Below, piece after piece: positions 1-7,357 of a stretch of 11,072 nt of DNA (position 1 is the stretch's first letter; each line of letters opens with the position of its first letter). The notes beneath the pieces are model-generated. The model made no database searches. It saw only the letters and a program-made list of their open reading frames with translations, and was not told the origin of the DNA. Origin of the DNA: Desulfoprunum sp. (GTDB taxonomy: Bacteria > Desulfobacterota > Desulfobulbia > Desulfobulbales > Desulfocapsaceae); the NCBI GenBank assembly GCA_030696435.1, contig JAUYSF010000373.1:1-11072 (forward strand). The letters run 5' to 3'. Made by a program: the position numbers and the translations under genes.

Positions 1-17
1 TATCAGAAAGACAGCCC

Positions 18-371
18 ATGCAGTGCGAAAGACTTATTAAATTGGCGAAGTCATGGTATCTCAGCGTCAGGGACGAGACTATGGCACCGGCTCGTATGAT
101 CTCCTTTATTGAGCAGCATGTTGATCATTGCGAGGTCTGCCAAGCCGACCCTGACATACAGGACGAGATTGCCAAGATTACAGAAATTATCGTTCCCGAA
201 ACAAAACTCCCCAAGGCGATGCGTCTCACCGGCGAGCACGACGACGAGAACCTTGACGAAGCAGATGAGGATCTCGGTGAGGACACGGGAGAGGAGGGGG
301 ATGAGGAACTTGATGAAGACCTCGATGAACTCGACGAAGAGCCCCTCCTAGAAGAGGATGACGAAATTTGA
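18..371 (+). CDS. Small protein with His/Cys cluster and highly acidic C-terminal tail, unknown function
   Basis: I do not recognise this 117-residue protein. The N-terminal part (about 1-70) looks folded and mostly helical. It carries Cys3 and a compact HVDHCEVC cluster (His34, His37, Cys38, Cys41) that resembles the metal-binding HxxxC..C arrangement of small zinc-finger or anti-sigma-like domains; metal binding is inference. From about residue 72 to the end the chain is very acidic (29 of 46 residues are Asp or Glu) and probably disordered. The ATG at 18 is used because it begins the recognisable protein, with a weak purine-rich GAAAGA upstream. However, the frame stays open to the left edge of the window, so the true start could lie outside. 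The gene ends just before a strong hairpin and converges with the acyltransferase gene. The acidic tail gives low-complexity antisense ORFs that should be ignored. Confidence 0.7.
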   Translation: MQCERLIKLAKSWYLSVRDETMAPARMISFIEQHVDHCEVCQADPDIQDEIAKITEIIVPETKLPKAMRLTGEHDDENLDEADEDLGEDTGEEGDEELDEDLDELDEEPLLEEDDEI

Positions 372-382
372 GTTGAATGCCA

Positions 383-414
383 GGTTGCAGGGGATAGAAA
401 ACATCCCCGCAACC
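383..414. terminator. Hairpin between convergent genes, probable bidirectional terminator
   Basis: The stem is GGTTGC-a-GGGGA paired with TCCCC-GCAACC around a nine-base AT-rich loop: eleven base pairs with one bulged A. It lies 11 bases after the stop of the small acidic-protein gene and 26 bases after the stop of the convergent acyltransferase gene. No clean U-run follows on either strand (the plus side reads TCTCTCCTC), so it is not a textbook intrinsic terminator, but its position between two convergent stops supports that role. Confidence 0.6.
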
Positions 415-440
415 TCTCTCCTCAAACAACAACGCCGCCA

Positions 441-1229
441 TCACCCTCTGCCGTCCACCCAAGACCTTAGTTTCTCACTGATAAACATATTGACCCTCTG
501 TTGCTCCTCTGTTCCTTTACCAATTACCGAGAAGGGTTCACCAAAAGCGAAACAAACCTCCTTCTCTGCATCTATTCCACCGAAATCTTTCAAATACTTC
601 CCATTTTGCCAGGCATCAGTCTTGAGGGCTAAGGGGACAATCGGCACCCCGCACTTCTTTGCCAGTTTTACTCCGATGGAGCTCATCTGCTCGGGATCAA
701 AGGTATTTGATCGGGTTGTCTGGGGAAATACGATGATCGAAATACCCTGCTGCAGCCGCTTCTCCCCTTCATTGAGAACCGTTTTCAGATCATGACGGGG
801 ATTGGTCCGACTGACCGCCACCGGATCACGGGCGCGCATGATATGCTTGAATACCGGGTAGGTCAGCAGGCTTTCCTTGACAACGAATGTTACGGGCTTC
901 AACGGCTGCACCACGCCAGGCAGGAGCAGAGTCTCCATCATGCTCATATGATTACCAATAATTACGCATGGACCATCTGTTTTCTGAAGGTTCTCCAAAC
1001 CGGAGAGCTGAATGCAGACACCGATATCCTCCAAGAGTCGCAAGACCTCGAGACTGCTGGCCGCCCAGTCAGCACCATCATATTCTCCCCGCTTTGCCAA
1101 ACTGCTGGCCCTGAAGACCACCCCCATGAATCGGCTATAAAAAGACAGGGTAGGTACGATTCTGGCAATACATGATAAGTCCCTTCGGGCGGTCCTGTAC
1201 GATGAACCGGTCAATACTCCTTCATTCAT
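441..1229 (-). CDS. 1-acyl-sn-glycerol-3-phosphate acyltransferase (PlsC/LPLAT family)
   Basis: This 262-residue protein belongs to the PlsC-like lysophospholipid acyltransferases, which move an acyl chain onto a lysophospholipid at the inner membrane during phospholipid synthesis or remodelling. Block I is NHMSMME (residues 93-99), with the catalytic His94 and a Glu where most members have Asp. Block II is around VSRTN (about 139-143), block III is FPQTTRS (168-174) and block IV is VPIVPLALKTD (about 195-205). Block III departs from the usual FPEGTRS, so acceptor specificity may differ. There is no obvious N-terminal membrane helix, so attachment is probably peripheral. I chose the ATG at 1229 rather than the upstream GTG at 1238: AGGAG sits eight bases before the ATG but overlaps the GTG. 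It follows the ZntB-like gene by 49 bases in the same direction and may be the last gene of the mscS-zntB-plsC unit. The exact substrate is not determined. Confidence 0.88.
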   Translation of the reverse strand: MNEGVLTGSSYRTARRDLSCIARIVPTLSFYSRFMGVVFRASSLAKRGEYDGADWAASSLEVLRLLEDIGVCIQLSGLENLQKTDGPCVIIGNHMSMMETLLLPGVVQPLKPVTFVVKESLLTYPVFKHIMRARDPVAVSRTNPRHDLKTVLNEGEKRLQQGISIIVFPQTTRSNTFDPEQMSSIGVKLAKKCGVPIVPLALKTDAWQNGKYLKDFGGIDAEKEVCFAFGEPFSVIGKGTEEQQRVNMFISEKLRSWVDGRG

Positions 1230-1237
1230 AATCCTCA

Positions 1238-1242
1238 CTCCT
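1238..1242 (-). promoter_or_regulatory. Ribosome binding site deciding the acyltransferase start
   Basis: On the minus strand AGGAG stands eight bases before the ATG at 1229. It directly overlaps the alternative GTG at 1238, which therefore cannot use it. Confidence 0.7.
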
Positions 1243-1278
1243 GAAATACATATCTTGCAAGGCTTTGTGATTGGCCTT

Positions 1279-2250
1279 CTAAATCCATTTCATTTTTTTG
1301 AGATACAACAGTTGCACAACAAAAACCCCGAGAATCATCCCGACAAAGACAAGAAAACCCCATTTGCTGTCGGCTCCGGGGATACCACCGAGATTGACTC
1401 CCAATAGGCCCGTCAGAAAACTGAGAGGCATGAAAATCGTTGCCACCAAAGAGAGAGCATACATTCGTTTGTTTATCTGCTCGGACAATCGGCTGATCAG
1501 TTCTTCATGGAGCACAATCGAACTGTCACGAACAGAATCCAGTTCTTCTACATAACGGACAAGGCGGTCGGCAACCTCCCGAAGCCGCATTCTATCAACA
1601 TCTTCAAGCCAAACTATCTTAGAAATCTGCAGATGCCCGAGGGCTTCGCGTTGTGGCGCAAGATAGCGCCTGAGCTCGATAATCTGGCGGCGTAGAGTCG
1701 AGAGAACTGGCCGCATCACATTGCTCTCTTCGGCCATTAACTGTTCTTCGAGTCCATCAAAGGTTTCCTCAAAATCCTCCACTACATCGCCAATCCTGTT
1801 CATCACATATTCAAACACCCGGGCCAGGAACTCACCAGGTGAACCCGGCCCTTCGCCCTGCTCAATGGCCCACTGCATATCATCGATTGAGGTCAGGTTG
1901 CGTTTTCCGGTACTGATCACACAGTGCTCATCGATCCACAAACGAATAGCCACCATATCTTCCGGATCGGCCCCAGGATTGAGATTGACACCGCGAAGTC
2001 CCATGAGCAAACCGGCATGAAACGGCGTGCATCTCGGCCTCGAATCTTCCGAGAGAAGATTATCGACGACCAGGTAATCGAGCCCCTTTCGCTCTTTCAA
2101 CCACTGACGAACAAAGGGATGACTGTAATCAAGGTGCAGCCATAAAAGCGCATCCCCTGCCTGCCATTGCTCGACTTCCTGCCAGCCAATCCTGATGCCT
2201 CCGCCATTGCCGTCGAGGAGATAGGCCTTCACCAGACCGCCCTGTTCCAT
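1279..2250 (-). CDS. zntB: ZntB/CorA-type divalent cation transporter
   Basis: The 323-residue protein matches the length and layout of ZntB/CorA channels (E. coli ZntB is about 327). A soluble alpha/beta N-terminal domain (1-150) is followed by long charged helices (about 150-262) that form the cytoplasmic funnel. Two membrane helices close the C-terminus (about 266-283 and 298-316), with a basic end, KKMKWI. Between the helices is the signature loop GVNLGGIPG (284-292). CorA proper has GMN, and the Val variant with GGIPG is typical of the ZntB branch, which moves Zn2+ (and probably other divalent cations) with a proton gradient. The family assignment is strong; the transported ion and direction are inferred. 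The ATG at 2250 lies 15 bases after the mscS stop with only a weak GAGAG site, so translation may be coupled to mscS. The symbol is given by family resemblance. Confidence 0.87.
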   Translation of the reverse strand: MEQGGLVKAYLLDGNGGGIRIGWQEVEQWQAGDALLWLHLDYSHPFVRQWLKERKGLDYLVVDNLLSEDSRPRCTPFHAGLLMGLRGVNLNPGADPEDMVAIRLWIDEHCVISTGKRNLTSIDDMQWAIEQGEGPGSPGEFLARVFEYVMNRIGDVVEDFEETFDGLEEQLMAEESNVMRPVLSTLRRQIIELRRYLAPQREALGHLQISKIVWLEDVDRMRLREVADRLVRYVEELDSVRDSSIVLHEELISRLSEQINKRMYALSLVATIFMPLSFLTGLLGVNLGGIPGADSKWGFLVFVGMILGVFVVQLLYLKKMKWI

Positions 2251-2265
2251 TCGTCGTCTCTCTAC

Positions 2266-4554
2266 TTAAACTGATCTTTTGATATGGATATCGCGTTGCG
2301 GAAACGGTATCTCGACGTCATGCTGTCGAAATGCCTCATCAATCTTGAAATTGATTTCACTGCGGACGCGGCGCTTGTTATCGACATTTTTCAGATGGCA
2401 GAGCAACTCAAAGTTCAGCGAGCTGTCACCGAAGGCCTCGAAAAAAACCTCGGGATTGGGTGAGCTGCCATCGACTATCACCTCACCGTTGCCGCCTGCA
2501 ATCTCAAGCAACAGCTGCCTTACCAGTTCCGTATCGGAACCATAGGCCACCCCTACCGAGACACTCAATCGCCCCCGGGAATCATTGAACATCATATTGG
2601 TAACCGGCGAGGCAATGAGTTCGGAGTTCGGGACAATAACATCCGAGCGATCAAAGGTCTGAATTATCGTGGAGCGGACACTGATCTTCTTGACGTAACC
2701 CTCGGTCGATCCGACGACAACCCAGTCTCCCCGCTTAATCGGCCTCTCAAAAAGCAAGATCAGGCCTGAAACAAAATTATTGACGATATTCTGCAGGCCA
2801 AAACCTATTCCAACAGACAGTGCCCCGGCGATCACCGCCAGGTTCGTAAAACTCACCCCGGCAAGCGAGAATGCCATCAGTGCAGTAACAACATAACAGG
2901 CATAGCCGATCACGGTAAGCATCGCCTCTCGGGTACTGGCAGCGAAGGCCGGATTGGGGGTCCATTTCTGTTCCAGCAGTTTCTTGAGCCAGAAGGTGGC
3001 CGACCAACCAACGATAAAAACCAGGATGCCCAGAACAATCCGCGAGGGGATTATGAGCAGGTTGCCGACATGAAATCCCTCAAAGAGAAAGGTGAACAAG
3101 ATCCCGGCATAGAGTGCCGAGGGATCCCAAATCCGCAAAAGGAGGAGAGCCGCGAAGAGCAGGAGGATAATTCTTGCCATATCCTGCAACCAGCCAATGC
3201 TTTTCTCTAATGCCTCTTCGTCGCGCTGCCGGGATATTCCTATTTTCCGAGCCAGCCAGCCTTTCTCCTGAATCAGATGGGCGTATAACCATTGCAGTAC
3301 ATCAAAGATCAGCACAGTGGATGCATAGAGGAGAAACGACAGGGCCAGGCTGGTCATCACATAGAGTGAAAGTGCGCGAAAACCACTGATTTCCAGATAG
3401 ACGACACCTCCCCCCACGATAAGCAGCACGGGCCGGACAAACCGCCAGCTCGATCTCAAACGGCTACACTGTATCGCAGCCTGCACGCTGACAAAAATCA
3501 GCAGACAACAGCACAGGACTGCTATGGCCCGCCCGATATAGAGGATAAATTCAGGTAAAAATGCCGACTCAGAGCATTTGATAATAAAGAGGAGAATAGC
3601 AATACCGACGGCAGCGACACGCAACTGCCATCTCCAACGCAGCAGATTCGTCTGCTCCCGACCTGTTTCATCAATCCCTGCAAGATGCCAGAGGGCCTCA
3701 ACCAGAAGAGGCAGAAAGCACGCGATCAACAAAGCCAGGAAGATCCAGGAAAACGTCGATGGAGAATCGGCCTGACGCAGCAACCAGGAGGCTATCGTGC
3801 CACCAATCAGAAAACCCAGAAACATCCTCTTGGCAAGGGACTGGTAATGGATCCGAGTAATCAGAAATCCTAAGGTGGAATTGTCAGCCGGTTTGACCAA
3901 GTGCTGCATTCTGGCCGGCATCCGGATGCAGAACCAAATTGCACAAAGGACGATCAACAGGCTCAGCGCAATTTGATGCACGGAAAGCCTTGCCGGAAAT
4001 GCCGTCTCGTTCAGTCCCTCCCATAGATTTGCGTTCGTATCAATATGAAGAGACCAAAAAGGAAGCCCTTGGACGAATAATCTCTGACGATAGCCGGCCT
4101 TCTGGAGCGTCTCCAGGTCCTTCAAGGCATCTGTTGCCGCAAGAGTGAGCAGCCGATATTCCGCCAGTTCGGCATCTTTGGCCTTGCGTTTTGCCTCGAT
4201 CCCGTTTCGCTCCCGGACAATTTTTTCCGATTCCCCCTCAACCTTTTCTCCCAATAGTTTCAGGGAGTCATCAATCTCTTTAATCTGGTATTGAATGGCC
4301 AGCTGGCCATTTTTACCCTGCAGGAGATGATTGGCGATGTCCTTTTTCAGTGACTCCAGTTCGTCGGAATCACGTTTTTTATCGGCCAGAGAGGACACCA
4401 GTTTTTTAATAACCTGTCGCCCCTTCAACGGATCGTAATTCTCGTCACCCGCCTGAGTCTCTTGGGATGTTGCCGCAAAAGACGATATGCCCCACAACAG
4501 GAGGACAAGCAAAAAACAACAGGCGGGTATTTCTCGTTTCATCGGGTTTGCCAT
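2266..4554 (-). CDS. Large MscS-family mechanosensitive channel with periplasmic coiled-coil domain
   Basis: I take the start at 4554, giving 762 residues, because a clear signal peptide begins there (MANPMKRE, then a hydrophobic core, likely cleaved after SFA at residue 27). The frame extends upstream to 4782, but that stretch looks non-coding and overlaps the kinase gene. No good ribosome site precedes 4554, so the start is somewhat uncertain. Domains: a charged, coiled-coil-rich periplasmic region (about 44-154), about ten or more membrane helices from residue 193, then the conserved MscS core. The core pore helix is AGALSVGIGFGLQNIVNNF (576-594), leading into LILLFERPIKRGD, the beta domain and the alpha/beta C-terminal domain. 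The layout is like the large MscK/YbdG-YjeP class, though shorter than E. coli MscK (about 1,120). Its role would be to open under membrane tension and release solutes in hypo-osmotic shock; gating ligands are unknown. The zntB-like gene follows after 15 bases. Confidence 0.88.
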   Translation of the reverse strand: MANPMKREIPACCFLLVLLLWGISSFAATSQETQAGDENYDPLKGRQVIKKLVSSLADKKRDSDELESLKKDIANHLLQGKNGQLAIQYQIKEIDDSLKLLGEKVEGESEKIVRERNGIEAKRKAKDAELAEYRLLTLAATDALKDLETLQKAGYRQRLFVQGLPFWSLHIDTNANLWEGLNETAFPARLSVHQIALSLLIVLCAIWFCIRMPARMQHLVKPADNSTLGFLITRIHYQSLAKRMFLGFLIGGTIASWLLRQADSPSTFSWIFLALLIACFLPLLVEALWHLAGIDETGREQTNLLRWRWQLRVAAVGIAILLFIIKCSESAFLPEFILYIGRAIAVLCCCLLIFVSVQAAIQCSRLRSSWRFVRPVLLIVGGGVVYLEISGFRALSLYVMTSLALSFLLYASTVLIFDVLQWLYAHLIQEKGWLARKIGISRQRDEEALEKSIGWLQDMARIILLLFAALLLLRIWDPSALYAGILFTFLFEGFHVGNLLIIPSRIVLGILVFIVGWSATFWLKKLLEQKWTPNPAFAASTREAMLTVIGYACYVVTALMAFSLAGVSFTNLAVIAGALSVGIGFGLQNIVNNFVSGLILLFERPIKRGDWVVVGSTEGYVKKISVRSTIIQTFDRSDVIVPNSELIASPVTNMMFNDSRGRLSVSVGVAYGSDTELVRQLLLEIAGGNGEVIVDGSSPNPEVFFEAFGDSSLNFELLCHLKNVDNKRRVRSEINFKIDEAFRQHDVEIPFPQRDIHIKRSV

Positions 4555-4597
4555 ATCTATTAAATATTCACGGAGAGAATTGAGAGCCACACCTGAG

Positions 4598-4618
4598 ACT
4601 CTGGCTCTCAACCAGAGT
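4598..4618. other. Hairpin in the leader region of the MscS gene
   Basis: ACTCTGG (4598-4604) and CCAGAGT (4612-4618) form a perfect seven-base-pair stem with a seven-base loop, inside the 205-base gap between the kinase stop and the channel start. No U-run follows on the minus strand, so it is not a standard terminator. It could be an operator or a leader structure. I saw no convincing sigma-70 promoter and no other gene in this gap (4555-4759). Confidence 0.35.
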
Positions 4619-4759
4619 AAATACTTACAAAAATATAAGGATGCTGGAAAGGAGAAATATGAGGGGAACAAACAATGCAGCAGGATTATTTCGAGGGATA
4701 CGGAGAGGCACGAACCGTTTACAAAGGAAGTCGCAGCAGCGGAGAGAGAGGAAGTGTGC

Positions 4760-6130
4760 CTAGCACTCTCCCTGCCCATCAAGGGTGCGGCGTACAGCCA
4801 TAGCGATCTCGAAACGCGTCACAGGCTTGAGGATGTACTGTCGAACGCCGATGGCACTGGCCTTCGCCTCGTTCATCAATTCACTGAAGCCGGTGCAGAG
4901 GATTACCGGCATATCCACGCGTATCTTCCGGATCGCCTGGATCAACTGGGCGCCATTCATACCCGGCATGGTCATATCGGTTATCAGCAGATCAAAGGCC
5001 TCGGGGTCCTTCTCGACCAGCGCCAAGGCATCTTGCGGCTTGAGCATCGCCGTCACCTGATAGCCAAGTCCCTGCAGTATCCTCTGCTCAATTTCAAGCA
5101 CAGCCTTTTCATCATCTACCAGCAGCAGCCTCTCGGTGCCGCCACAGACCTCCGACTCTTTCTCGGCGTTTTCCTCTGGCCCCTTCCGGACACTCAGGGG
5201 AAGATAAACCTGAAAAGTGCTGCCCTGCCCCGGTTCGCTGTAGACGGAAACATATCCGCCATGGTTCTTGACTATGCCATGGACCATCGCAAGGCCCATC
5301 CCTGTCCCACTATCCTTGTCTTTGGTGGTGAAGTAGGGATCAAAGATCCTTTCGAGAACCGCCCGTTCCATGCCCATGCCGGAATCGCTTATCCGCAGAA
5401 TGACATAGGGGCCGGGCGCCAGATGCAGGCTCTGTATCTTGGGGTCATTTTTCGACAGGAAGGTCTGCACCAGTTCCACCACCAGAAGACCGCCGGTTTC
5501 CCGCATGGCATGGTAGGCGTTGGTGCCAAGATTCATTATGATCTGGTGCATCTGAGTCGGGTCGGCCATTACCATGGCTTCTTCGATCTCAAAATTTTCG
5601 CGCATTTCAATTGTTTGTGGAATTATCGAGCGCAGCATCTTCAAGCCATCTCTGGCAATACTGACTATCTCAATGAGTTTGCGCTCACCCGTCTGCTGCC
5701 TACTGAAGGTTAGGATCTGCTTGACGAGATTTTTCGCCCTGGTGGCCGCCTGCAGCACCCCTTGCAGATCCTTGCTGACGCGGCATCTTTCTTCGCTGCA
5801 ATCGGTATTGACACTGATCTGGGCCAACTCGGCATAGCCTATGATAGCCGAGAGGATATTGTTAAAGTCATGGGCTATGCCGCCGGCAAGGGCCCCAATG
5901 GCCTCCATTTTCTGGGACTGACGCAACTGGATCTCAAGCCGATCCCGCACCTGCTCTGCCCTCTTGCGCTCAGCAATCTCAAACAGTAGCTCTGCATTTG
6001 CCTGTTCAAGTTCGCTGATGCGCTGCTGCAGCTCCGGGTAGTAACTTTTCCGTATCGACCTCTCACCAAGACCAATAATGCTCTCTCTGAGTTGAGCCCT
6101 GGCAGATTCTTCATCAGAGGGCTTCTGCAT
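4760..6130 (-). CDS. Soluble hybrid histidine kinase with C-terminal receiver domain (ErcS-like partner)
   Basis: The 456-residue protein has no signal peptide, membrane helix or recognisable sensor domain. A short N-terminal coiled coil (about 30-75, rich in Glu/Arg/Leu) leads into a HisKA dimerisation domain with the H-box GGIAHDFNN (His87). An HATPase_c domain follows, with N-box MNLGTNAYHAM (Asn204), G1 DSGMGM (249-254), F-box IFDPYFTTK and G2 GTGMGLA (275-281). A receiver domain closes the protein: acidic pair Asp339/Asp340, phospho-acceptor Asp385 in ITDMTMPGM, Thr413 and Lys435. All catalytic residues are present. The start is the ATG at 6130, which has GAGGTGG a few bases upstream; the GTG at 6148 has no such site. 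The start lies inside the ercA-like gene (17-base overlap), implying co-translation. Lacking its own sensor, it probably takes its signal from a partner such as the ErcA-like protein (inference). The final phosphate target (an Hpt or response regulator) is not in this window. Confidence 0.9.
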   Translation of the reverse strand: MQKPSDEESARAQLRESIIGLGERSIRKSYYPELQQRISELEQANAELLFEIAERKRAEQVRDRLEIQLRQSQKMEAIGALAGGIAHDFNNILSAIIGYAELAQISVNTDCSEERCRVSKDLQGVLQAATRAKNLVKQILTFSRQQTGERKLIEIVSIARDGLKMLRSIIPQTIEMRENFEIEEAMVMADPTQMHQIIMNLGTNAYHAMRETGGLLVVELVQTFLSKNDPKIQSLHLAPGPYVILRISDSGMGMERAVLERIFDPYFTTKDKDSGTGMGLAMVHGIVKNHGGYVSVYSEPGQGSTFQVYLPLSVRKGPEENAEKESEVCGGTERLLLVDDEKAVLEIEQRILQGLGYQVTAMLKPQDALALVEKDPEAFDLLITDMTMPGMNGAQLIQAIRKIRVDMPVILCTGFSELMNEAKASAIGVRQYILKPVTRFEIAMAVRRTLDGQGEC

Positions 6131-7265
6131 AGACCACCTCAATATCACGGATATTCGGCATCCTCGGGTTGGTCACCATGCAGGGATCCTTGATAGCATT
6201 GCGGGCAAGCTCTGGAATATCAGAGGTTTTCACCCCTCTCGCCCCAAGACTGCTGTGAATCCCAACCACCTCTTTTAAGTTCCTGATCCTGGTCAGGACT
6301 GCAGACTCGGCCTTCCTGGCAGTCCGACCGCCAAGATCGAGACCGAGGGCCTCGCCAACCTTACGATAACGGAGGCCAGCCTCCTGAAAATTATAGGCCA
6401 TGACCGGGCCGAGGAGGATGGCATTGCACTCCCCGTGCGCCAGATCAAGCAAACCGCCGAGACTGTGGGCCATGGCGTGCACTGCGCCGAGGCTGGCGTT
6501 GGAGAAGGCTAGGCCCGCCTCAAGACTACCGAGCATCACCCAACCGCGCAACTCAAGATCATCGGGGTGCTCCAGCACAGCAGGCAGATAGGTACTGATG
6601 AGCCGTATAGCATCAAGGGCATGGAGATCAAGGAGTGGCGAGTTGGCCGTTGAGACATAGGCCTCAATGGCGTGGACCAGGGCATCCATGCCGGTACAGG
6701 CGGTAAGGTAGCTGCCCATTGTCAGGGTTGCCGCCGGATCGATCAGGGCCACATCCGGGACCGTGGTCTTACTGATGATGGCTATTTTGACATGCTTCTG
6801 CTTGTTGGAGATGATGGCGAACTGTGAGACATCGGCAGAGGTGCCGGCCGTAGTCGGAATACAGATGAGCGGCGGGCCGGGTATCGGAACCTTGTCAATC
6901 CCTTCAAACTCGAGGATGTTTCTGCGATTTGTCGAGACAATGCCGATGCCTTTGGCACAGTCCATGGCACTGCCGCCGCCAACCGCGACAATCACATCAC
7001 AGTTATTGCCGGCATAGAATTCGGCCCCGACCATAACTTCTTCCGCCCGGGGATTTTGCGATATTGCCGAGAAAATATGGCAATCAAGCCCTTCTTCTTC
7101 CAAGTTGGCCATCACCTTTGCGCAACAGCCGACATCAATGACTCCCTGATCGGTCACCACCATAACTCGTTTTGCGCCGAAATTACGGGCATATCTCCCG
7201 GCCAGACCGAGAGCTCCGGCACCGAAAACAAATTCTGGAGCAACAAATTTGCGCAGTTCCAACAT
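6114..7265 (-). CDS. ercA: Iron-containing alcohol dehydrogenase family protein, ErcA-like regulator
   Basis: This 383-residue protein is a group III (iron-type) alcohol dehydrogenase homologue. It has the NAD-binding GGGSAMDCAKG segment (about 96-106) and all four metal ligands: Asp194 and His198 in TGMDALVHAIE, His267 in AHSLGG and His277 in LAHGECNA. The usual TTAGTGSEV motif reads TTAGTSADVSQF, and the N-terminus reads LRKFVAPEFVFG; both are features I associate with the ErcA branch. ErcA of Pseudomonas aeruginosa is needed for regulation of ethanol oxidation and is encoded next to a histidine kinase. The same arrangement occurs here: the kinase gene starts inside the last 17 bases. It may still be an active NAD-dependent dehydrogenase. 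The start at 7265 is preferred to a GTG at 7274 because GGAGGT lies seven bases before it. Its own sigma-70 promoter is at 7358-7386. Family assignment is strong, the ErcA subgroup is likely, and function here is inferred. Confidence 0.85.
   Translation of the reverse strand: MLELRKFVAPEFVFGAGALGLAGRYARNFGAKRVMVVTDQGVIDVGCCAKVMANLEEEGLDCHIFSAISQNPRAEEVMVGAEFYAGNNCDVIVAVGGGSAMDCAKGIGIVSTNRRNILEFEGIDKVPIPGPPLICIPTTAGTSADVSQFAIISNKQKHVKIAIISKTTVPDVALIDPAATLTMGSYLTACTGMDALVHAIEAYVSTANSPLLDLHALDAIRLISTYLPAVLEHPDDLELRGWVMLGSLEAGLAFSNASLGAVHAMAHSLGGLLDLAHGECNAILLGPVMAYNFQEAGLRYRKVGEALGLDLGGRTARKAESAVLTRIRNLKEVVGIHSSLGARGVKTSDIPELARNAIKDPCMVTNPRMPNIRDIEVVYAEAL
6134..6140 (-). promoter_or_regulatory. 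Ribosome binding site deciding the histidine kinase start
   Basis: GAGGTGG on the minus strand lies three bases before the ATG at 6130; its GAGGT core is five bases from that ATG. It sits within the end of the ErcA-like coding sequence and favours 6130 over the upstream GTG at 6148. Confidence 0.65.
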
Positions 7266-7272
7266 ACCCAAC

Positions 7273-7278
7273 ACCTCC
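7273..7278 (-). promoter_or_regulatory. Ribosome binding site deciding the ercA-like start
   Basis: GGAGGT on the minus strand stands seven bases before the ATG at 7265 and overlaps the alternative GTG at 7274. Confidence 0.7.
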
Positions 7279-7357
7279 GTGCCTTCCAGGCCATAGTGTC
7301 CAGCATTGTCGACCGATAGAAGAGGTTACTACTCCCCCCCATCACCCATCTTACTGC

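Noticed and set aside
125..412. Minus-strand serine-rich ORF opposite the acidic protein
   Set aside because: Poly-Ser is simply the antisense of GAN-rich acidic codons, and the frame runs through the hairpin.
358..795. Plus-strand ORF of 145 codons opposite the acyltransferase
   Set aside because: It is antisense to a gene with clear acyltransferase motifs and overlaps the intergenic hairpin; it encodes nothing recognisable.
4555..4782. 76-residue N-terminal extension of the MscS channel
   Set aside because: It would overlap the kinase end, shows no ribosome site, and would bury a well-formed signal peptide.
4487..5713. Long plus-strand open frame of 408 codons opposite the histidine kinase and the MscS leader
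   Set aside because: The minus strand here encodes a kinase with every catalytic motif intact. The antisense product has no recognisable domain and extends across an intergenic gap, so it is a shadow frame.
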